A DNA stretch of 64,000 bases from DASUCS01 sp041166385 (GTDB taxonomy: Bacteria > Actinomycetota > Acidimicrobiia > Acidimicrobiales > JACDCH01). Below, piece by piece: positions 1 to 8,047 of the stretch. Within the stretch, counting starts at the first letter, position 1; every line of letters starts with the position of its first letter. Both the position numbers and the translations under genes were made by a program. The stretch is from contig JBEEFW010000077.1 of NCBI GenBank assembly GCA_041166385.1, positions 17,220 to 81,219 on the forward strand, written 5' to 3'. Under the pieces are notes generated by a model. The model saw nothing but the letters and a program-made list of their open reading frames with translations. It was not told the DNA's origin and did no database searches.

Positions 1-630
1 ACGGCCCGGGATCCGGAACTCCTCGACCACTTCTGGGTCAACCCGTTCGCCATGAACTTCAAGCAGATCCGCGTCAAGGATCTGATCCTCGTGAACCACA
101 ACGGCGACGTGGTCGAGGGCGACTGGCCCGTCAACACCGCGGCGTTCGTCATCCATGGAGCAGTGCACGCCGCTCGCCCCGACGTGGTGGCGGCCGCGCA
201 TGCGCATTCGATCTACGGCAAGAGCTGGTCCGCGATGCGTCGCCCGCTCGATCCGCTGACGCAGGACGCGTGCGCGTTCTACGGCGATCACGCGGTGTTC
301 GACGACTACACCGGCGTGGTGCTGGACATCGAGGAAGGCAAGCGGCTCGCGCACGCCCTCGGCGGCAACAAGGCCGTGATCCTCTCCAACCACGGGCTGC
401 TCACCGTCGGTCAGACCTCGGTCGACGAGGCGGCGTGGTGGTTCATCACCATGGAGCGCACGTGCCAGGCGCAGTTGCTGGCCGAGGCCGCGGGCACGCC
501 GGTGCCGATCGATTCCGAGCAAGCCGCGAAGACGTCCGCTCAGGTCGGCATGCCGCTGGCCGGCTGGCTCTCCTTCCAGCCGCTCTATGACTGGATCGTC
601 GAAAAGCAGCCCGACCTCCTCGAGGAGTAG
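1..630 (+). CDS. Class II aldolase/adducin-family protein (5' end outside window)
   Basis: The reading frame is open from the first base of the window, so the N-terminus is missing; the ATG at 52 is internal. About 210 residues remain. The visible part has the class II aldolase fold signature: a HAHS motif (near 200-211) and a later NHGLL motif supply the usual zinc-binding histidines, with a GDH segment between them. Family members are zinc-dependent aldolases, epimerases or adducin-like proteins acting on sugar phosphates or related substrates. The substrate cannot be told from sequence. It is followed by a palindromic operator-like site and a flavin-dependent oxidoreductase. Confidence 0.85.
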   Translation, partial: TARDPELLDHFWVNPFAMNFKQIRVKDLILVNHNGDVVEGDWPVNTAAFVIHGAVHAARPDVVAAAHAHSIYGKSWSAMRRPLDPLTQDACAFYGDHAVFDDYTGVVLDIEEGKRLAHALGGNKAVILSNHGLLTVGQTSVDEAAWWFITMERTCQAQLLAEAAGTPVPIDSEQAAKTSAQVGMPLAGWLSFQPLYDWIVEKQPDLLEE

Positions 631-638
631 CTCGCCAG

Positions 639-658
639 ACTTGACCGGGCGGTCAAGT
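639..658. promoter_or_regulatory. Palindromic operator, TetR-type
   Basis: ACTTGACCG-GG-CGGTCAAGT is a perfect 9-bp inverted repeat with a 2-bp centre, lying in the 47-bp gap between the aldolase stop and the ATG at 678. GACCG-NN-CGGTC palindromes are commonly bound by TetR-family repressors. No TetR gene is present within the window, so the regulator is unknown. A short terminator hairpin is the alternative, but there is no T-run. Confidence 0.55.
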
Positions 659-677
659 CGAGGGCTACCGTCGCGCC

Positions 678-1871
678 ATGAGCGTGACGCAAGATTGGCC
701 GTTGCAGTTCGGGATCTTCCTGGCTCCGTTCCATCCCGTGGGGCAGAACCCGACGCTGGCGCTCGAGCGCGACCTCGACCTGATCGTCCACCTCGACAGC
801 CTCGGCTTCGACGAGGCGTGGATCGGCGAGCATCACTCGGCGGGCTACGAGATCATCGCCAGCCCCGAGGTGTTCATTGCCACCGCCGCGGGCCGCACGA
901 AGAACATCCGGCTGGGGACGGGCGTGTCGTCGCTCCCCTACCACCACCCGCTGATGCTGGCCGACCGCATGATCCTGCTCGACCATCTCACGCGAGGTCG
1001 CGTGATGATGGGCTGTGGCCCGGGCGCATTGCCGTCCGACGCGTTCATGATGGGCATCCCGGTCGCCGAACAGCGGGATCGCATGGAGGAGGCCCTCGAG
1101 GCGATCATCCTCTTGCTGCGCGACGAAGAGCCCGTCACGATCAAGACCGACTGGTTCACGCTCGACAACGCGCGCGTCAACGTGCGGCCGTACAGCCATC
1201 CGCACTTCGAGATCGCGGTGGCGTCGCAGGTCTCGCCCACGGGCGCCCGCGCCGCCGGCAAGTTCGGCCTGAGCCTGCTGTCGCTCGGTGCGACGAACAC
1301 TGCCGGCTTCGACATGCTCGCCTACAACTGGGACATCGCCGAGGAGCGTGCCGCCCAGTTCGGCACGTCGGTCGAGCGCAAGAAGTGGCGACTCGTCGGG
1401 CCGATGCACATCGCCGAGACCAAGGAGCAGGCCTACGCCGACGTGCAGTTCGGGCTCGAGCAGTGGATCGACTACTTCACGCGCGTCGCCGCGCTCCCCA
1501 TCGCCCCGGACACGTCGAGCGCCGAGGAGATGGCCGACACCGTGAACGCGTCGGGCTTCGGCGTCATCGGCACACCCGACGACGCCATCGCACAGATCGA
1601 GCGCCTGATCGAACAGTCCAACGGCGGGTTCGGCACGTTTCTCAACATGGCGCAGGACTGGGCCGACACCGAGCAGACGCGGAGGAGCTACGAGCTCATG
1701 GCCCGCTACGTGTTCCCGCACTTCCAGGGTTCCTCGGTCTCGACGACGCGGTCGCGCGACTGGGCGGCCGAGAACCGTCCAACCTTCATCGGCGAGGTCG
1801 GCGCGGCCATCATGACGGCCATTGGGAAGCACAACCAGGAGCAGGAGGCTCGCCAAGCCGCGAGTGACTGA
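678..1871 (+). CDS. LLM-class flavin-dependent oxidoreductase (luciferase-like)
   Basis: The 397-residue protein has the bacterial luciferase-like monooxygenase fold: an N-terminal FGIFLAPFHP strand, the E-H-H segment at about residue 54 (GEHHSAGYE) and the conserved GRVMMGCGPG loop. Members use reduced FMN or F420 to oxidise small organic substrates such as aldehydes, terpenes or xenobiotics. Length and motif order resemble the limonene/alkanal monooxygenase branch, but the substrate is not predictable. ATG 678 follows the operator-like palindrome at 639-658, which may control it. Its stop overlaps the next gene's GTG start by 8 bp, so the two are probably co-transcribed. Confidence 0.85.
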   Translation: MSVTQDWPLQFGIFLAPFHPVGQNPTLALERDLDLIVHLDSLGFDEAWIGEHHSAGYEIIASPEVFIATAAGRTKNIRLGTGVSSLPYHHPLMLADRMILLDHLTRGRVMMGCGPGALPSDAFMMGIPVAEQRDRMEEALEAIILLLRDEEPVTIKTDWFTLDNARVNVRPYSHPHFEIAVASQVSPTGARAAGKFGLSLLSLGATNTAGFDMLAYNWDIAEERAAQFGTSVERKKWRLVGPMHIAETKEQAYADVQFGLEQWIDYFTRVAALPIAPDTSSAEEMADTVNASGFGVIGTPDDAIAQIERLIEQSNGGFGTFLNMAQDWADTEQTRRSYELMARYVFPHFQGSSVSTTRSRDWAAENRPTFIGEVGAAIMTAIGKHNQEQEARQAASD

Positions 1872-2769
1872 CCGGGCGGCGCCCGTCGGCGTCGCCCTGG
1901 CCGCCATCGGTGCCGTCAGCTACGGCGTCACGGTCGTCGTCGGGGAGGATCTGGCCGACGCTGGCTTCGGGCCGGCGATCTCGCTCGGCGTCCGGTTCGC
2001 GGTGGCGGGTCTGCTGTTGGCGGTCATCCTGCGAGCGCGCGGGCGGCGGGTGTTCGGGCCCCGACGCGACGTGCTCGCTGGGCTCGGGCTCGGCGTCGTG
2101 TACGCCCTCGAGGCAACGTTCTTCTTCTCGTCGCTCGAGCGCATGACGGCCGCCGCCACCGCGCTGATCGTCTACATCTATCCCGCCCTCGTCACCGTGA
2201 TCGAGCTCATCCGTGGGCGCGAGCGAGCACACCGTTCGACCTTCCTCGCCCTCGCGCTGTCGACGCTCGGCAGTGCGATCGTCGTGGTAGGTGCGGGCCA
2301 CGTCGACGTGACGGCGGCCGGTGTCGGCTTTGCGTTGGCGTCGGCGACCACGTATGCCGCCTACCTGCTCGTCGGTCGCGAGGTTGCCCGCTCGCTGGAT
2401 CCGATGTTCGTTGCCGCGTGGGTCGCGATCGGCGCGTCGGTGGCCAACCTGGCCAAGGGTGCCGCCGCACGCGAGCTCGTCGATCCGTCCGGCCGGGCGG
2501 CCGAGATCCTGCTGTACGGCCTGTCGACCGCGATCGCGTTCACCCTCACGTTCGCCGCGATGCAGCGCATCGGCGCGTCGCGCGTCGCGATGGTGATGAC
2601 CCTCGAAGCCGTCTCGTCGGTGATCATGGCTGCGATCTTCTTGGACGAGAGCATCACGGTCGTCCAAGGGATCGGCGGTATCGCGGTGCTGGCCGCCGCA
2701 CTCGTGATCGCCCGCTCGCAGCAGCAGGTCGCTATGGCAGAAGCAAGTGCTTCAGCCGCCGGGCCGTGA
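1864..2769 (+). CDS. EamA/DMT-superfamily transporter
   Basis: The product is about 301 residues with ten predicted hydrophobic segments arranged as two EamA repeats, typical of drug/metabolite (RhaT/YdcZ-like) exporters in the cytoplasmic membrane. I place the start at GTG 1864, which overlaps the preceding stop by 8 bp and puts the N-terminus right before the first membrane helix (VGVALAAIGAVSYG); an ATG at 1822 would overlap by 50 bp and add a charged non-hydrophobic extension. The 3' end overlaps the convergent ABC permease gene by 38 bp. The substrate is unknown. Confidence 0.82.
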   Translation: MTDRAAPVGVALAAIGAVSYGVTVVVGEDLADAGFGPAISLGVRFAVAGLLLAVILRARGRRVFGPRRDVLAGLGLGVVYALEATFFFSSLERMTAAATALIVYIYPALVTVIELIRGRERAHRSTFLALALSTLGSAIVVVGAGHVDVTAAGVGFALASATTYAAYLLVGREVARSLDPMFVAAWVAIGASVANLAKGAAARELVDPSGRAAEILLYGLSTAIAFTLTFAAMQRIGASRVAMVMTLEAVSSVIMAAIFLDESITVVQGIGGIAVLAAALVIARSQQQVAMAEASASAAGP

Positions 2770-3487
2770 CGGCCAGCCCGATCGCGCCCATCGTCCCGAG
2801 ATACGCGACGTGCCACAACAGTCCGAGCGAGACATCGCCGGTGGTGAGTGACCGGATCAATGCGACCCCGTGGTACAGCGGTGTGCACTGCACCACGACC
2901 TGCATCGGACCTGAGTAGGTCGACAACGGGAAGAACGTCGCGCTGAAGAGGAACAGCGGCACCAGGATCGCTTGCACGATCTCGAGGTCGGACCACGCGC
3001 GTACGTACGTCGTGGCAGCCATCCCCGTGGCTGCGAACGCGAAGCCGATCAGGATGCCGGCCGGCAATGCGAGGATCCCCCACGGCGACTCGATGAGCCC
3101 CATTGCGGTCATCACGACCAGGAACCCGATGCCGTACAGCGAGCCTCGGATCAGGCACCACGTGATCTCGCCGACCGCAACGTCGTCGACGTCGATCGGT
3201 GTGGCCAGCACCGCGTCGTAGACCTTGGCGTGCTTCAACTTGTGGAAGATGTTCATCGTCGACTCGAACACGGCGCCGTTCATCGCGGATGACGCCATCA
3301 GGGCCGGTGCGACAAATGTGCGGTACGGCACCCCTTCGATCGTCCCGGCGAGCTTCCCGATCCCGACGCCGATCGAGAACAGATAGAAGACCGGTTCGAA
3401 GAAACCGGTGACGAGGATGACCCAGGTGTGGCGATAGACGAGCAGGTTGCGCTCGACCAGCCGAGCGGCGCGCGTGGTGACGATCAC
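2732..3487 (-). CDS. ABC-2 type permease, NodJ-like (second copy)
   Basis: The 251-residue membrane protein has six hydrophobic segments and the NodJ-type core: a region resembling YRTFVAPALMAS, then AKVYDAVLATPIDVDDVAVGE. It should form the membrane channel of an ABC exporter with the neighbouring permease and ATPase. The start is GTG 3487, whose GTGA overlaps the upstream permease stop (3484-3486); a longer in-frame opening to 4210 exists only as a shadow of that gene. It is the last gene of a three-gene minus-strand operon (ATPase, permease, permease). NodIJ-type systems export lipo-oligosaccharides or drugs; the cargo here is unknown. Confidence 0.85.
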   Translation of the reverse strand: MIVTTRAARLVERNLLVYRHTWVILVTGFFEPVFYLFSIGVGIGKLAGTIEGVPYRTFVAPALMASSAMNGAVFESTMNIFHKLKHAKVYDAVLATPIDVDDVAVGEITWCLIRGSLYGIGFLVVMTAMGLIESPWGILALPAGILIGFAFAATGMAATTYVRAWSDLEIVQAILVPLFLFSATFFPLSTYSGPMQVVVQCTPLYHGVALIRSLTTGDVSLGLLWHVAYLGTMGAIGLAVTARRLKHLLLP

Positions 3488-4275
3488 AGCACTAGCCGCC
3501 GGCGAAACGCGACTGACGCCAGGATGCATCCGACGGCGACCAGCGTGGCGAGGTACGCGACGTGTCCGAGCACCGCGCCGAGCTCGGCGTTGTCGAGCGC
3601 GAGCGATCGGCAGAGGTCGACGCCGTGCCACAACGGCGTGATGTACGCGATCGGACGGATGCCCGCGGGCAGTTGGCTGATGGGGAAGAACGTGCCGGAG
3701 AACAGGAACATCGGCATGATCACGAATCGCAGGACGGTGCTCATCGCATAGTCGTTGTCGCGAGTCGCCGCGTACGCGCAGATCGGCGCGGCCAGCGACA
3801 TGCCGGTGAGCACCGCGGCGGGAATGGCGAGCACGGCAACCGGCGACTCGACGGCGCCGAAGAGCAGCATGACCGCGAAGAAGATCGCGCTCGTCTCGAT
3901 CAGCCGGAGTGCGATCCATGTGAGCTGTCCGATGACGAGGTCGCGGACACGTAGCGGCGTGGACAGCATCGCCTCGTAGGTCTTGGCCCACCGGATCTTC
4001 TCCATGATCGGAAACGTCGACTCGATGCCGGCGACCTGCACGGCCGTGGCGGCGAGGAGCCCGGGCGCCAAGAACGAGAGGTAGGCGACGCCGTCGAGCG
4101 CGCTGCTGCCGGTGCCCTGCGCCTTGTCGACGATCGCGCCGAGCCCGAGGCCCATCCCGAGCAGGAAGAAGACCGGGTTGATCACGGTGGTGACCATCGT
4201 GAACTTCCATGTGCGCTTGTACTTGAGGAACAGCGTCTCCACGACGCGGAGCGCTGGTGGCGCCGCCTGCATCAA
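3484..4275 (-). CDS. ABC-2 type permease, NodJ-like (first copy)
   Basis: The product is 263 residues with six membrane segments, an N-terminal cytoplasmic helix (VVETLFLKYKRTWKF) and the conserved WAKTYEAMLSTPLRVRDLV segment, matching the NodJ/ABC-2 permease family. It resembles the next permease along its length, so the operon supplies two different halves of a heterodimeric channel rather than a homodimer. The ATG at 4275 overlaps the ATPase stop (ATGA), and its own stop overlaps the next GTG, pointing to translational coupling of all three genes. Confidence 0.87.
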   Translation of the reverse strand: MMQAAPPALRVVETLFLKYKRTWKFTMVTTVINPVFFLLGMGLGLGAIVDKAQGTGSSALDGVAYLSFLAPGLLAATAVQVAGIESTFPIMEKIRWAKTYEAMLSTPLRVRDLVIGQLTWIALRLIETSAIFFAVMLLFGAVESPVAVLAIPAAVLTGMSLAAPICAYAATRDNDYAMSTVLRFVIMPMFLFSGTFFPISQLPAGIRPIAYITPLWHGVDLCRSLALDNAELGAVLGHVAYLATLVAVGCILASVAFRRRLVL

Positions 4276-5198
4276 TCGACCAGCGTCCGGCCGGTCAGCC
4301 GCAAGAACACGTCCTCGAGTGTCGAGCGGCGTTCGACCACGTTCTCCGGCGCGAGCCCGAGACGATGGACGTCGGCCACAGTGGCATCGGCGTCGTCCGT
4401 GTAGAGCAGGACGCGGTCAGGGAGGATCTCCACACGCTTGGCGATGCCGTCGAACCGGCCGAGGAGCGTTTCCTGCACGCCCACCGGGAACCGCAGCTCG
4501 ACGACCTCTCTCGTCGAGTGCTGGTCGATCAGCTGGCGCGGCGAGCCTTCGGCCACGATGCGAGCGTTGTCCATCACCACGAGGCGATCGCAGAGCTGTT
4601 CGGCTTCGTCCATGTAATGCGTCGTCAGAACCAGTGTGACGCCGCGCTGCTTGAGGCGATACAGCCGGTCCCACAGCACGTGACGCGCTTGCGGATCGAG
4701 GCCCGTGGTCGGTTCGTCGAGCAGCAACAGATCAGGCTCGTTGATCAGCGACCGAGCGATCGTCAGCCGGCGCTTCATCCCGCCCGACAGCGGCTCGACG
4801 CGGTCGTCGCGCCGCTCGCTCAGCTGCACGAACTCGAGCAGCTCGTCGATGCGCGGCCGGATCACCGACTTCGGCAGATCGAAGAACCGCCCGTAGATGA
4901 GCAGGTTCTCGGCGACGGTGAGCTCCATGTCGAGGTTGTCCTCTTGGGGCACGACGCCGAGCCGGGCGCGGATCGCCGGGCCGTCGGTCGCGGGGTCGAG
5001 GCCGAGCACCCGCAGCTTGCCGTCGCTCACCGGCGACACGCAGCCGATCATGCGCATCGTCGAGCTCTTGCCCGCACCGTTCGGACCGAGGAAGCCGAAC
5101 GCCTCGCCGGCCGCGACCTCGAAGTCCACACCATCCACGGCGGTGAACGAGCCGAACCGCTTGGTGAGGCCGTGAGCTTCGATCAGCGGTGCTGCCAT
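4272..5198 (-). CDS. ABC transporter ATP-binding protein, NodI/CcmA-like
   Basis: The 308-residue nucleotide-binding protein has Walker A (GPNGAGKSS, about residues 39-47), the Q-loop (VPQEDN), the ABC signature variant LSGGMKRRL, Walker B (LLLLDEPTTGLD) and the H-loop (TTHYMDEAE). The roughly 90-residue C-terminal extension is usual for NodI/DrrA-type exporters. It should power the two NodJ-like permeases encoded immediately downstream with 4-bp overlaps. It is divergent from gcvP with only 41 bp between the starts, so both promoters must sit within or very near that gap. Confidence 0.92.
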   Translation of the reverse strand: MAAPLIEAHGLTKRFGSFTAVDGVDFEVAAGEAFGFLGPNGAGKSSTMRMIGCVSPVSDGKLRVLGLDPATDGPAIRARLGVVPQEDNLDMELTVAENLLIYGRFFDLPKSVIRPRIDELLEFVQLSERRDDRVEPLSGGMKRRLTIARSLINEPDLLLLDEPTTGLDPQARHVLWDRLYRLKQRGVTLVLTTHYMDEAEQLCDRLVVMDNARIVAEGSPRQLIDQHSTREVVELRFPVGVQETLLGRFDGIAKRVEILPDRVLLYTDDADATVADVHRLGLAPENVVERRSTLEDVFLRLTGRTLVD

Positions 5199-5239
5199 GG
5201 TCGGCGTGACGCTATCGGTCCGGTAGCGTCACAGATCTC

Positions 5240-8047
5240 TTGACGGACCCCGTTTCCTTCGCCGGCCGCCACATCGGACCGTCGGATGCCGACATCGACA
5301 AGATGCTGGCGGCGTTGGGCTACGGCTCACTGGACGACCTCACAGGCGCGGCCGTTCCCGCGGCGATCAAGGCGACCGAGGGGCTCGAACTCGCGCCCGC
5401 GAGCGAGGCCGAGGTGCTGCGCGCGCTGCGCGCACTCGCCGACCGCAACCGGGTGATGACCTCGATGATCGGGCTCGGGTACTACGACACGATCACGCCG
5501 CCCGTGCTGCGGCGCAACATCCTCGAGAACCCGGCGTGGTACACGGCATACACGCCGTACCAGCCGGAGATATCGCAAGGGCGGCTCGAGGCGTTGCTCA
5601 ACTTCCAGACGATGGTGTCGGACCTCACCGGGCTCGACATCGCGAGCGCGTCGCTGCTTGACGAAGCCACCGCCGCCGCCGAGGGGATGGCGTTGTGCCG
5701 CCGCTCGTCGAAGGTCGGCGACGACGCGGTGTTCGTGATCGATCGCGACTGCCACCCGCAGACCATCGCGGTCGTTCAGACACGCGCCGAGCCATTGGGC
5801 TTGCGCGTCGTGCTCGCGGATGTCGCCACGGACGGGCTGCCCGACGGTGCCGTCTTCGGCGTGCTGCTCCAGTACCCGGCGTCGAGCGGGCGCATCGTGG
5901 ACTGGACCGACGTGATCGTCGCGGCGCACGAGCGGGGCGCGCTGGTCACCGTCGCGACCGACCTGTTGGCGCTGTGCGTGCTCCGCTCCCCTGGCGCCAT
6001 GGGTGCCGATGTCGCGGTCGGTTCGGCGCAGCGCTTCGGGGTGCCGATGGGCTTCGGCGGTCCCCACGCCGGCTTCATGTCGGTGCGCGACGGACTGCAA
6101 CGCTCCCTACCAGGACGGCTCGTCGGCGTGTCGATCGACGCCGACGGCGACCGGGCCTACCGGCTCGCGTTGCAGACGCGCGAGCAGCACATCCGCCGCG
6201 AGAAGGCCACGTCGAACATCTGCACCGCACAGGTCCTGCTGGCCGTGATGGCGTCGATGTACGCGGTGTACCACGGGCCCGACGGGCTCACGACGATCGC
6301 CGAGCAAGTGCACGGGCACGCCCGCGAGGTCGCGCGCCTGGGTGACGCGGTGCACGACGAGTTCTTCGACACTGTGCAGCTACGCGTTCCCGGTCAGGCC
6401 CGCGCCATCGTCACGGCCGCGGCGGAGCGTGGCATCAACGTGTTGGCCGTCGACGACGACGTCGTCGCCATCGCCTGCGACGAGGCCACGACCGACGAGC
6501 ACATCGACATCCTCCGCGCCGTGCTCGGTACCTCTGGCGTTGCCCGGGCAAACGACGTCACAGAGGAACCGCGTTTGCCCGGGCAATCTCGGCGAACCGA
6601 GCCGTTCCTCACGCATCCGGTGTTCCACGAGCACCGGAGCGAGACGGCGATGCTGCGCTATCTGCGAAGACTGGCCGACAAGGATGTCGCGCTCGACCGT
6701 TCGATGATCCCGCTGGGCTCATGCACGATGAAACTCAACGCCACGGCCGAGATGGAACCGATCACGTGGCCGGGCTTCGCCAACATCCATCCGTTCGCCC
6801 CGCTCGACCAAGCAGAGGGCTATCTCGAGCTCATCCACGATCTCGAGCGGTGGCTGTGCGACATCACGGGCTACGACGCGGTGTCGTTGCAGCCCAACGC
6901 CGGCTCCCAGGGTGAGCTCGCCGGTCTGCTCGCCATTCGTGCGTGGCACCGCAGCCGGGGCGACACGGCTCGCGACGTGTGTCTCATCCCGTCGTCCGCG
7001 CACGGCACGAATGCCGCGTCGGCGGCGATGGCCAACATGCGTGTGGTCGTCGTGGCGTGCGACGACGCCGGAAACGTCGACCTCGACGATCTACACACGA
7101 AACTGGTCGAGCACGCGGACGACGTTGCCGCGCTGATGGTCACGTACCCGTCGACGCACGGCGTGTTCGAAGAGTCGATCCGCGACGTGTGCGCCGCGGT
7201 GCACGATGCCGGCGGTCAGGTGTACGTCGACGGCGCCAACCTCAACGCACTCGTCGGGCTCGCACAGCCGGGAGAGTTCGGCGCCGACGTGAGCCACCTG
7301 AACCTGCACAAGACCTTTTGCATCCCCCACGGCGGCGGCGGCCCCGGCATCGGACCGGTCGCCGTGCGCGCGCATCTCGCGCCGTTCCTGCCGAACCATC
7401 CGCTCGTACCCGAAGCCGGCCCCGCCACCGGTCCTGGTCCGGTGTCCGCCGCCCCCTGGGGCTCCGCGGGCATCCTGCCGATCCCGTGGGCGTACATCCG
7501 GCTGATGGGCAGCGAGGGTCTGCGGCGCGCCACCGAGGTGGCCATCCTCAACGCCAACTACATCGCCCGGCGCCTGAGCCCGCACTACCCGGTGCTGTAC
7601 ACCGGCCGCGGTGGGCTCGTCGCCCACGAATGCATCATCGACCTGCGCCCGATCACCAAGGACACCGGCGTGACGAACGACGATGTCGCCAAGCGGCTGA
7701 TCGACTACGGCTTCCACGCACCGACGATGAGCTTCCCCGTGGCCGGCACGCTCATGATCGAGCCGACCGAGTCGGAGGACCTGCGCGAGATCGAGCGCTT
7801 CTGCGATGCGATGATCGCCATCCGCGCCGAGATCGACGCGCAGCCGGCGCTGCTGCACAACGCGCCGCACACCGCCGCGATGTTGCTGCGCGAACCGTGG
7901 GAGCAGCCGTACACGCGTGAAGAGGCGGCCTATCCGATCGCGCAGTTGCGGGAAGCGAAGTACTGGGTTCCGGTCCGCCGTATCGACGGTGGCTACGGCG
8001 ACAGGAACCTCATGTGCTCCTGTCCCCCACTCTCCGCCTACGAGTAA
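5240..8047 (+). CDS. gcvP: Glycine dehydrogenase (P-protein of the glycine cleavage system)
   Basis: The 935-residue protein is the long fused P-protein: PLP-dependent decarboxylation of glycine with transfer of the aminomethyl group to lipoyl-GcvH. It opens with the usual FAGRHIGP, contains the C-half start FLTHPVFHEHRSET, the SCTMKLN motif, and the PLP-binding lysine in LNLHKTF (Lys691) followed by the glycine-rich HGGGGPG loop. The start is TTG 5240. An inverted repeat at 6540-6586 lies in the linker between the two halves. The 3' end overlaps the convergent gcvT gene by 10 bp, so P-protein is transcribed separately from GcvT/GcvH, as in mycobacteria. Confidence 0.97.
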   Translation: MTDPVSFAGRHIGPSDADIDKMLAALGYGSLDDLTGAAVPAAIKATEGLELAPASEAEVLRALRALADRNRVMTSMIGLGYYDTITPPVLRRNILENPAWYTAYTPYQPEISQGRLEALLNFQTMVSDLTGLDIASASLLDEATAAAEGMALCRRSSKVGDDAVFVIDRDCHPQTIAVVQTRAEPLGLRVVLADVATDGLPDGAVFGVLLQYPASSGRIVDWTDVIVAAHERGALVTVATDLLALCVLRSPGAMGADVAVGSAQRFGVPMGFGGPHAGFMSVRDGLQRSLPGRLVGVSIDADGDRAYRLALQTREQHIRREKATSNICTAQVLLAVMASMYAVYHGPDGLTTIAEQVHGHAREVARLGDAVHDEFFDTVQLRVPGQARAIVTAAAERGINVLAVDDDVVAIACDEATTDEHIDILRAVLGTSGVARANDVTEEPRLPGQSRRTEPFLTHPVFHEHRSETAMLRYLRRLADKDVALDRSMIPLGSCTMKLNATAEMEPITWPGFANIHPFAPLDQAEGYLELIHDLERWLCDITGYDAVSLQPNAGSQGELAGLLAIRAWHRSRGDTARDVCLIPSSAHGTNAASAAMANMRVVVVACDDAGNVDLDDLHTKLVEHADDVAALMVTYPSTHGVFEESIRDVCAAVHDAGGQVYVDGANLNALVGLAQPGEFGADVSHLNLHKTFCIPHGGGGPGIGPVAVRAHLAPFLPNHPLVPEAGPATGPGPVSAAPWGSAGILPIPWAYIRLMGSEGLRRATEVAILNANYIARRLSPHYPVLYTGRGGLVAHECIIDLRPITKDTGVTNDDVAKRLIDYGFHAPTMSFPVAGTLMIEPTESEDLREIERFCDAMIAIRAEIDAQPALLHNAPHTAAMLLREPWEQPYTREEAAYPIAQLREAKYWVPVRRIDGGYGDRNLMCSCPPLSAYE
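6540..6586. repeat. 15-bp inverted repeat inside gcvP linker
   Basis: TTGCCCGGGCAAACG (6540-6554) and its exact reverse complement (6572-6586) flank a 17-bp spacer; each arm also contains the 12-bp palindrome TTGCCCGGGCAA. The whole 47 bp is read in frame as part of the linker between the N- and C-terminal halves of GcvP. It looks like an inserted palindromic repeat tolerated in a flexible linker; a regulatory role is less likely in mid-gene. Confidence 0.7.

Noticed and set aside
2732..4210. A single 492-residue permease fusion.
   Set aside because: The upstream half of that frame is a shadow of the first permease; the second permease starts at GTG 3487 with a GTGA overlap.
5199..5239. A glycine riboswitch before gcvP.
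   Set aside because: The gap to the divergent gene is only 41 bp, too short for a glycine aptamer.
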